Assembly (NCBI RefSeq): GCF_938045595.1 | Contig: NZ_CALIBB010000243.1 | Coordinates: forward strand, 1 to 5,952 | Direction of reading: 5' to 3' | Length of the DNA stretch: 5,952 bases | Source of the DNA: an uncultured Campylobacter sp. | GTDB lineage: Bacteria > Campylobacterota > Campylobacteria > Campylobacterales > Campylobacteraceae | In this document: piece after piece, positions 1 to 5,508 of the stretch | Layout: each line of letters starts with the position of its first letter | Numbering within the stretch: the first letter of the stretch is position 1 | Notes under the pieces: generated by a model | Seen by the model: only the letters and a program-made list of their open reading frames with translations | Told to the model about the DNA's origin: nothing | The model's database searches: none | Program-made: the position numbers and the translations under genes

Positions 1-106
1 CTTGGGCTAAATTTTAAATTTTATTCCGCCGAGCTATGGAGCTGATAGATCTTTATGATTTGATTGCCTTTGTCTGCGAAATGCATATGCAAGCACCTCT
101 CAAATA

Positions 107-151
107 AAATTTTACCGCCTTTCATATGCCGCCTGCGAGGCGGTAAAATTT
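107..151. repeat. 14-bp perfect inverted repeat, possible bidirectional terminator
   Basis: The arms 107-120 (AAATTTTACCGCCT) and 138-151 (AGGCGGTAAAATTT) are perfect reverse complements, separated by 17 nt. The G+C core next to A/T-rich outer arms resembles a bidirectional intrinsic terminator that would close an upstream gene outside or at the edge of the window. There is no long T run directly after the stem on the + strand, so termination is not certain. A second CCGCCT copy at 129-134 can pair with the same right arm through a 3-nt loop, giving a competing 6-bp hairpin. Confidence 0.5.
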
Positions 152-272
152 AATATCAAGCTTATCGTCCCGCCTTTTTATGTTCTTGTGATATTTTTAT
201 TCGACTTATGCAGACGTAAGGCTCATGTATAGGTAGTTTCCAGTTTAAATTTACGTGTGAACCGCTTTGGTA

Positions 273-310
273 TATTTTTTAACGTTAGTTTAATGCTAAA
301 TTTATATAAT
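273..310 (+). promoter_or_regulatory. Candidate sigma70 promoter for mccRS
   Basis: A perfect TATAAT lies at 305-310, and a T-rich tract (273-280) lies about 25-30 nt upstream. No good -35 hexamer is present at the usual spacing (282-287 reads ACGTTA). Campylobacter housekeeping promoters typically have a strong -10 box and periodic T tracts in place of a -35 box, so the arrangement fits. Transcription would start near 317, giving a leader of about 60 nt before the mccR start codon. Confidence 0.4.
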
Positions 311-377
311 CTAAGTCTAGTTATATTTTAAGAGACGATTAAGAATGAAATGCGCTAAGCTTGGAGGCGGATAGAGT

Positions 378-1067
378 ATGCAAGATTACGAATTATTGGA
401 CGTTTTGTCCAATAAAAGGGTTCTTTGTCTAGAGGATGAGCCCGGGATTTTAAAAAATATAACCGAATCGCTGCAGCTGTTTTTCGGCGAAGTAGTGGGG
501 GTTAAGGACGGGCTGGAGGCGCTTGATGAGGCGATGAGCGGTTCGTACGACGCACTGGTTTTTGATATCGGCGTGCCGCATATGGACGGGCTAGAGGTCG
601 TTAAAAAGATTCGCGCTGCCGGCATCTCAGTGCCGATCGTGATACTTTCGAGCCACACCGAGCAGGAGTATCTGTGGCGGGCGGTGGAGCTTAAGATCAC
701 TAGGTATCTGCCTAAGCCGTACGACAAAAACGCCTTTATAAAGGCGCTGCAAGACGTCGCTGCGGAGCTGATAAATCACGCGCCGATATTTAGCATAAGC
801 AGCGAGCTGAAGTATGATTTTGCCAAAAAGATCATCTACGTCAAAGACAGCGCCTGTCATCTTTCCAAAAGCGAGAGCAAGCTTTTGGAGTACTTCTTAG
901 CGCGCAAAAATCAAACCGTAACCTACGAGCAGCTATTCGACTACATGTGGGAGTTCGAGCAGCCTAGCAAGGAAGCGATTAAGGCGATCGTCAAAGAGCT
1001 GCGCCGCAAGATCGGCAAGGACGTGATCAAAAATTTATATGCGGTGGGGTATCTCTTTGAAGTATAA
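378..1067 (+). CDS. mccR: OmpR-family response regulator of the mcc sulfite reductase locus
   Basis: This 229-residue protein has the usual OmpR/PhoB layout and length. The receiver domain (about 12-130) shows the acidic pair E19-D20, the phospho-acceptor D63 in a VFDIGVP context, the conserved Ser near position 91 and K113 in LPKP. The C-terminal winged-helix DNA-binding domain (about 135-229) includes the recognition-helix region EAIKAIVKELRRKIG and the terminal YAVGYLFEV hairpin. The start is supported by GGAGG at 363-367, 10 nt upstream. The gene overlaps the downstream kinase gene, the typical arrangement of a cognate pair. The symbol rests on position: Wolinella succinogenes mcc loci carry an MccR/MccS two-component system, and this pair sits directly before mccA. 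Control of mccABC by it is inferred. All residues needed for phosphotransfer are present. Confidence 0.85.
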   Translation: MQDYELLDVLSNKRVLCLEDEPGILKNITESLQLFFGEVVGVKDGLEALDEAMSGSYDALVFDIGVPHMDGLEVVKKIRAAGISVPIVILSSHTEQEYLWRAVELKITRYLPKPYDKNAFIKALQDVAAELINHAPIFSISSELKYDFAKKIIYVKDSACHLSKSESKLLEYFLARKNQTVTYEQLFDYMWEFEQPSKEAIKAIVKELRRKIGKDVIKNLYAVGYLFEV

Positions 1068-2475
1068 ATTTAAATTTATCGTAGCGGTTTTCGTGCTGCT
1101 ATATATCGTAATTACGGCTTTGGTTTTTAACTTCTACCGCGAGCTTGCGCTAAAGGACACGAGGCGCGAGGCGTTTTATATCCTAGATACGATGAATGCG
1201 GTGCGCGATTACGTCTCGACCGTGCAGCGCCCGCTAATAAACGAGCTTAAAGAAAAAAAGCTTCTAAGCGAGGATTTTTTCGATCCGAGGCTGATGTCCT
1301 CGACCTACATAACGCGCGAAATTTATAAAATTCAGCTCGCCAAAGAAAACATCAACTACGACTACAAGCTCGTCGCTACCGATCCGCTCAATCCCGAGCA
1401 CGAAGGAAGCGAGTTTGAGAATGAAATTTTAGAGGGCTTTAAAGAAAATAGATACAAAGAATACTCCAGAATCGTCTATGATAAAGGTGGCGCCTCGTAT
1501 CTTTTGAGCCTGCCGATAACAAACTCTCAGCCTTCGTGCACTGAGTGCCACAGCATCAACGCAGCACCTAAAAAGATGCAAGAACTCTACGGCGATGTGG
1601 GGAATTTCAAAGGCGGTCTAGGCGATACGATCGCGATGATAAGCTTTAAAATTCCGATAAAAAGCATTCTGCTCTATCACACCAAAGAGTTTGTCGTTAG
1701 CGGCCTAAGCTTGCTTGTAGTGTTTTTGATCTGCATATTTTGTATCTATAAAATTCACAAAAAAAACGCGACTTTAAAGATGCAAACTCAGCTTTTGCTG
1801 ATAAATCAAAGCCGCCTCGCGCTCATGGGCGAGATGATCGGCAATATCTCGCACCAGTGGCGTCAGCCACTATCGCAGATCAGCTCCACGCTCATAAATT
1901 TAGAGCTTTACAACGAGCGGGGCAAGCTCTCAAAAGAAAGGCTCGAGGGCGGCATAAAAGATGCGGGCGAGCAGGTGAAATTTATGAGCGATACGATCGA
2001 GGATTTTAAAAATTTCTTCAATCCGAACATGCCAAAGAAAGAATTTAGCGCCAGCGAGGCGATCGAGCAGGCGCGTAAAATTTTAAACGCCTCGCTTAAA
2101 AAACACGTCATCGATATAAGCGTGCGGATAGAGGAAAATTTTACGCTTTACGGCAACGTAAACGAGCTCATCCAGGTGCTTATAAACATCATAAACAACG
2201 CAAAGGAGGCGTTTTTGGACGTGCCGCTTAAACGGCGCGAGATTAAAATCCGCTCATTTTTAAAACAGGGCGAGCGAGTAATCACGATCGAAAATAACGC
2301 AAGCCGCATCGATGAAGCGCAGCTAGATAAAATTTTTGAGCCGCACTTTACGACAAAACAGCAGGGCAGCGGGCTCGGACTATATATGAGCAAGATGATA
2401 ATCGAAAAAAACGGAGGGAGCATAAGCGCTGCGAATTCCGACGAAGGCGCGATATTTACGATCTCTTTTCGTTAA
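1039..2475 (+). CDS. mccS: Membrane sensor histidine kinase with periplasmic CXXCH motif
   Basis: About 478 residues. TM1 (about 12-32) is followed by a periplasmic sensor of about 185 residues resembling the DUF3365/Tll0287-like domain, with a haem c type CXXCH motif at C167-C170-H171. TM2 lies at about 218-238. A short coiled linker without an evident HAMP domain leads to the dimerisation domain with the H-box ISHQWRQPL, phospho-acceptor H272. The ATPase domain has the N-box (INNAKEA, N386-N387), an F-box (FEPHFTTK, 433-440) and the G2 box GSGLGL (443-448). The G1 box is degenerate (N419-N420-A-S-R-I instead of DNGxGI). The start is uncertain: ATG 1039 has no clear Shine-Dalgarno sequence, while TTG 1057 is preceded by GGTGGGG and would begin at LKYKFKF, giving an 11-bp instead of a 29-bp overlap with mccR. 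Either way translation is probably coupled to mccR. The signal (sulfite, redox state or haem ligand) is not known from the sequence. Confidence 0.85.
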   Translation: MRWGISLKYKFKFIVAVFVLLYIVITALVFNFYRELALKDTRREAFYILDTMNAVRDYVSTVQRPLINELKEKKLLSEDFFDPRLMSSTYITREIYKIQLAKENINYDYKLVATDPLNPEHEGSEFENEILEGFKENRYKEYSRIVYDKGGASYLLSLPITNSQPSCTECHSINAAPKKMQELYGDVGNFKGGLGDTIAMISFKIPIKSILLYHTKEFVVSGLSLLVVFLICIFCIYKIHKKNATLKMQTQLLLINQSRLALMGEMIGNISHQWRQPLSQISSTLINLELYNERGKLSKERLEGGIKDAGEQVKFMSDTIEDFKNFFNPNMPKKEFSASEAIEQARKILNASLKKHVIDISVRIEENFTLYGNVNELIQVLINIINNAKEAFLDVPLKRREIKIRSFLKQGERVITIENNASRIDEAQLDKIFEPHFTTKQQGSGLGLYMSKMIIEKNGGSISAANSDEGAIFTISFR

Positions 2476-2497
2476 ATTTAGACTTCATTAAATTTCT

Positions 2498-2527
2498 CCC
2501 TTTTTCACCCTTTTTTGTTGATATTAT
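2498..2527 (+). promoter_or_regulatory. Candidate mccA promoter with CCCTTTTT direct repeats
   Basis: The 104-bp gap between mccS and mccA has an extended -10-like element, TGA-TATTAT (2519-2527), preceded by two copies of CCCTTTTT (2498-2505 and 2508-2515) set exactly 10 bp apart. One-turn spacing fits tandem binding by an OmpR-type regulator such as MccR, but it also fits the phased T tracts of ordinary Campylobacter promoters. Transcription from it would start near 2534 and leave a leader of about 45 nt. A second, weaker -10 candidate (TAAAAT, 2552-2557) would leave only about 16 nt. No convincing terminator separates mccS from this region. Confidence 0.4.
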
Positions 2528-2567
2528 TTCGAGCGTAGAACTTTGCTAATTTAAAATTTCGATTTTC

Positions 2568-2575
2568 AAAGGAGG
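2568..2575 (+). promoter_or_regulatory. Strong ribosome binding site of mccA
   Basis: AAAGGAGG is a near-perfect anti-16S match ending 4 nt before the ATG at 2580. It fixes the mccA start and predicts high translation, in keeping with an abundant respiratory terminal reductase. Confidence 0.75.
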
Positions 2576-2579
2576 AGCC

Positions 2580-4655
2580 ATGAAAAAATGGAATAAGATG
2601 CTACTAGGCGCGCTAGCCTGTATTAGCATTTTTGCCGCAGGAGCCTGTGCTGATGAAGGCATGGGGCATGAGATGGAAATGTCGCAAAAATCGCGCGACG
2701 TCATCGCAAATCCTAAGGGCACGTTGCAAAGCAGAGGCGTCATATCCTTGCAGGACTACGTCGTAGAAGAGCGAGAGATGTATGACTGGCTATTTAAAAA
2801 TCACCCGATTTTTACCAAATACGGCGGTAAGACGGTTGGTAAGATGGATGTACACGACCGAGGTTTGGAGTGGCTTGCGGAAGGGCATGGATTTGACTTT
2901 TCAAAGGCTAGTAAAAGAGACGACGGCAAGGGCTATAGCTCTATGATGTATAGAATCCCTGCGGGCTCTTCTTTGCAATTTCCGAATAAATTCATAGGCC
3001 CTGAAAAATGCGGCGAGTGCCACCCTGCGCAGTATGAGACATGGAGCAGATCGCGCCACGCCACTACTATCCGCTTCCCGGGCGAGCACCCGGAGGTTAA
3101 TAACAACCTAACCGATCCTGTATTTAGCCCGGATACGGCGTCGATCCTTCCAAAAGGTATTACCCCTGACGTAATTTATGCGACCGTGGGGCATCTAAGG
3201 ACAAAATTTGGCTACGTAGATGCATGGCTTCTACGCGGAACCTATCACGTAGAGGGCGGCTTGCTAAGAGATGGTACCGGTCAAATCGTAGCCGGCGGCA
3301 ACCAATTCCAAAGGACTTGGGCGTTAAATTTAGACGATGAGACGGTCAAAAAGATTAAAAAGATCGTTCCGGAATTCCCAGGCACGCTTGAGGAATACGG
3401 CGATAACGGCGGTTACGTAAGAGGTCTTGCATCGTATGCTGCAAAATACAAAAAATCGATGTTTTTCCAAGCAAACAGCTCGTATTGTGAAGTCTGCCAC
3501 CCATTCAAATTCGATTTTAAAACTAAAAAAGAATTCTATGCTGCTTTGGGTAACGCAAAAGAGCTTCAAAAGCACACTATCTCCAAGGGTATCACCTGTG
3601 AAGAGTGCCATGGAGCGGGCGGTCACCTTGACGGCGCTACAAATTTTAGAACCTCAAACTGCGAACGCTGCCACCAAAGATTTAACTATAGCCCTGATTT
3701 AGCTCGTGCTAATCCGCTAAACAACGGAAATCCCGATCTATCTCTTAGCTCTAAATTTAAATCTATGGGACCAGGCTGTGGCTCTGAAGGCTCTCAGTCC
3801 TACTTTACCGCTCACTACGAGAAGGGTATGCGCTGCGTAACCTGCCACGATCCGCACGATAACACCGGACCGGTAGTTGGTGATAAAACCGTCAAGGGCG
3901 TAAATTACAACTCAGAGCAGGGCTATTTGAGCGCGTTTTATACAAAGCCTAAGATCACAAAAGAGTGCAAGGATTGCCACCAAGAGCAAGCCTACATCGC
4001 CGCAAGAGCCGATACGCATAAAGACAACACCTGCGCATCTTGCCACATGCCGTTTATGATGAGCTGCGAGAACTTCTACGCTATTCAGTTCCAAGACAAC
4101 GCGGGATTTGATACTCAAAGAAGATCGCACATCTGGAAGATCGACATCGATCCTGCTAGAAAATCTCTAGTCGCAGGCGATGCCGCCAAAGGTCCGAGAG
4201 ATGCGAAAGATTGGCACTTCCAAAGAAATAAAGACGGACGAAATTTCGTCGATCTTATGTGGTCGTGCGCACGAACCTCGTGGGCGGATAAAGATATGCA
4301 AGATACCAAAGGCTGCCATAGTCCAGTCGTTTCCGAGCTAAAAGAGACGCTTCACTTCAAGAATCAAAAGCAGGTTTACGATGAGGTTATGGGCTGGCAA
4401 ACTCCAATTAAGAGCGACTTCTCGCAAGTTAAGATCGGCATTCAAGGAATTTACTCTATCCTTGAGACTAAAAAGCTTAACTCCAGCGACAAAACTCGCG
4501 TTTATGAGCTGATCGAAAAAGCTCAAGACACCGTCGATCTTATCGAAAAAGACGGCTCATGGGGAATGCATGGCTTTAAATATACTAAGCAAAGGCTAGA
4601 AGCCGCTAAAGAGTATATCAAAGAGGCTCAAAGAATTCTAAATAATAATTTATAA
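2580..4655 (+). CDS. mccA: Octahaem cytochrome c sulfite reductase MccA
   Basis: Periplasmic terminal reductase of sulfite respiration (sulfite to sulfide, six electrons), 691 residues, related to SirA of Shewanella. A Sec signal peptide (about 1-24, probable cleavage ACA|DEG) leads the protein. Seven classical haem c motifs begin at C144, C303, C340, C361, C419, C463 and C485. The eighth is the rare CX15CH motif, C563...C579-H580, with exactly 15 residues between the cysteines, which is the family hallmark. From memory of the W. succinogenes MccA structure, the active site at haem 2 uses Y123, K208, Y285, Y301, R366 and K393, with Cu(I) held by C399 and C495. Here Y124, K209, Y286, Y302, R367, K394, C400 and C496 are all present at a constant +1 shift. 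C400 and C496 are the only cysteines of the mature chain outside haem motifs. The C-terminal part (about 590-691) is helical and has no haem motif. No frame damage is seen. Haem attachment at the CX15CH site needs a dedicated CcsA1-type synthase, expected downstream. Confidence 0.97.
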   Translation: MKKWNKMLLGALACISIFAAGACADEGMGHEMEMSQKSRDVIANPKGTLQSRGVISLQDYVVEEREMYDWLFKNHPIFTKYGGKTVGKMDVHDRGLEWLAEGHGFDFSKASKRDDGKGYSSMMYRIPAGSSLQFPNKFIGPEKCGECHPAQYETWSRSRHATTIRFPGEHPEVNNNLTDPVFSPDTASILPKGITPDVIYATVGHLRTKFGYVDAWLLRGTYHVEGGLLRDGTGQIVAGGNQFQRTWALNLDDETVKKIKKIVPEFPGTLEEYGDNGGYVRGLASYAAKYKKSMFFQANSSYCEVCHPFKFDFKTKKEFYAALGNAKELQKHTISKGITCEECHGAGGHLDGATNFRTSNCERCHQRFNYSPDLARANPLNNGNPDLSLSSKFKSMGPGCGSEGSQSYFTAHYEKGMRCVTCHDPHDNTGPVVGDKTVKGVNYNSEQGYLSAFYTKPKITKECKDCHQEQAYIAARADTHKDNTCASCHMPFMMSCENFYAIQFQDNAGFDTQRRSHIWKIDIDPARKSLVAGDAAKGPRDAKDWHFQRNKDGRNFVDLMWSCARTSWADKDMQDTKGCHSPVVSELKETLHFKNQKQVYDEVMGWQTPIKSDFSQVKIGIQGIYSILETKKLNSSDKTRVYELIEKAQDTVDLIEKDGSWGMHGFKYTKQRLEAAKEYIKEAQRILNNNL

Positions 4656-4658
4656 TTC

Positions 4659-4690
4659 TTTCGGGGTCGCGTAAGTTCGCGGCCCCGAAA
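4659..4690 (+). terminator. Strong intergenic hairpin between mccA and mccB
   Basis: Starting 4 nt after the mccA stop, arms 4659-4671 and 4678-4690 form a 13-bp stem (one T:G wobble at 4667/4682) around the 6-nt loop TAAGTT. Only three T residues follow, so it is a weak or leaky terminator at best. In this position it would either let only part of the transcription run on into mccB or protect the 3' end of a processed mccA mRNA. Both would give far more MccA than MccB/MccC. The structure is directly visible; the function is inferred. Confidence 0.7.
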
Positions 4691-4706
4691 TTTAAAAGGC
4701 AAATGT

Positions 4707-5480
4707 ATGCAAAAAAGACTAAAAATTTTCTTGCCTATCGTTTTGGCAAGCTGCGCGTTGGGCGCGAATTTAACTACGCAAGAACAAAAAGAATCTTATA
4801 GCATCGGAGCTTCCACCGGAAGCTATGTTTCAAACCAGCTGCATTCACAAGCCGCGTTAGGTGTCAAATACGACTTAGATGCGGTGATAGAGGGGTTTTT
4901 GGACGCTCTTAAAAAGCAGCAGAAGCTAAAAGATGAGGAAATTATTGCGCTTTTGAATCAAAGAGCCGATAAACTAAATAAGATCGTAGAAACAAATTCC
5001 AAAGCGGAGCTTGATAAAAATTTAAAAGCAGGCAAGGAATTTATGGCGAAAAATGCCAAAAATCCGGACGTTAAAACCACAAAATCCGGTCTTCAATATG
5101 AAATTTTAAAGCTAGGTATGGGCGAAAAGCCAAAACCTGAGAGCGTAGTGGTGATGAACTACAAGGCGTATTTGACGAATGGTAGCGTATTTGACGATAC
5201 TTTCGCGTCTAAAATTCCGGCGCATCTTTCTATGATAGGCTTAATCGACGGATTGCGCGAGGGGTTGCTTTTGATGAATACGGGCTCGAAATATAAATTT
5301 ACAATCCCTAGTAATTTAGCCTACGGCAACGTGGACGTAGATAGAATTCCTGCGGGTTCTGTGGTGATTTTTGAAGCCGAACTACTAAAGGTTTTAAAGC
5401 CCGGCGAGCTTGCCGATGCGGCCAAAAAGCTTAGCGAGAGCGAGGCTAAAAGCTTTCACGACGCGAATAAAACAAAGTAG
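4707..5480 (+). CDS. mccB: Exported FKBP-type peptidyl-prolyl cis-trans isomerase MccB
   Basis: 257 residues with the FkpA/Mip-like layout. An N-terminal export signal is followed by an FKBP_N-like helical dimerisation region (about 25-115, with SYSIGASTGSYV and a long charged helix) and an FKBP catalytic domain (about 125-230). Visible FKBP landmarks are FD (162-163), EGLLLMNTGSKYKFTIP (185-201), LAYG (204-207), the IPAGS loop (214-218) and the final strand IFEAELLKVL. The position matching the active-site Trp of FKBP12 (W59) is Leu183. The signal region has a lipobox-like L13-A-S-C16, so it may be a lipoprotein; otherwise signal peptidase I could cut near residues 19-20. The start ATG 4707 has a modest AAAAGG (4694-4699) upstream. 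The location after mccA matches MccB of W. succinogenes, a predicted isomerase thought to assist folding or maturation of the secreted reductase. Its true client is not shown by the sequence. Confidence 0.9.
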   Translation: MQKRLKIFLPIVLASCALGANLTTQEQKESYSIGASTGSYVSNQLHSQAALGVKYDLDAVIEGFLDALKKQQKLKDEEIIALLNQRADKLNKIVETNSKAELDKNLKAGKEFMAKNAKNPDVKTTKSGLQYEILKLGMGEKPKPESVVVMNYKAYLTNGSVFDDTFASKIPAHLSMIGLIDGLREGLLLMNTGSKYKFTIPSNLAYGNVDVDRIPAGSVVIFEAELLKVLKPGELADAAKKLSESEAKSFHDANKTK

Positions 5481-5508
5481 TTTTGCTTAAATTTAGTCGG
5501 AGGAGAAT

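Larger units (their letters stand above)
1..377. other. Non-coding leader region upstream of mccR
   Basis: No convincing gene is visible on either strand in this stretch. It is A+T rich with several AAATTT words, as at the other gene junctions here. It holds a 14-bp inverted repeat (107-151), a possible -10 box (305-310) and the mccR ribosome binding site (GGAGG at 363-367). The first 45 bases are open in frame 1 and end in TGA, so they could be the last codons of an upstream gene, but too little is present to tell. A 34-codon frame on the minus strand (21-125) overlaps the inverted repeat and is probably chance. Confidence 0.6.

Noticed and set aside
36..107. Plus-strand frame of 23 codons (ATG 36) ending right at the inverted repeat
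   Set aside because: The stop next to a terminator-like stem is suggestive of a gene end, but an in-frame TAA at 15-17 prevents it from being the tail of a longer gene and there is no ribosome binding site.
21..125. Minus-strand frame of 34 codons starting at 125
   Set aside because: It reads fairly protein-like but is short, has only a poor ribosome binding site, and its first codons fall in the 14-bp inverted repeat. Without homology support it is not reported as a gene.
386..727. 113-codon minus-strand frame opposite mccR
   Set aside because: Antisense to the receiver domain. Its Ser/Thr-rich product is typical of a shadow frame.
2474..2495. AAATTTA...TAAATTT inverted repeat after mccS as a terminator
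   Set aside because: Only 7 A/T pairs and no G+C core. It follows from the common AAATTT word and is too weak to be called a terminator.
3427..3702. 91-codon plus-strand frame inside mccA
   Set aside because: It lies wholly within the mccA coding frame, which carries two haem motifs there (C340 and C361), and its product resembles no known family.
2580..4655. MccA as an octahaem tetrathionate reductase, hydroxylamine oxidoreductase or nitrite reductase NrfA
   Set aside because: The CX15CH motif, the MccA active-site residues and two free cysteines at copper-ligand spacing, and the mccB-mccC neighbours point to sulfite reductase. There is no CXXCK site as in most NrfA.
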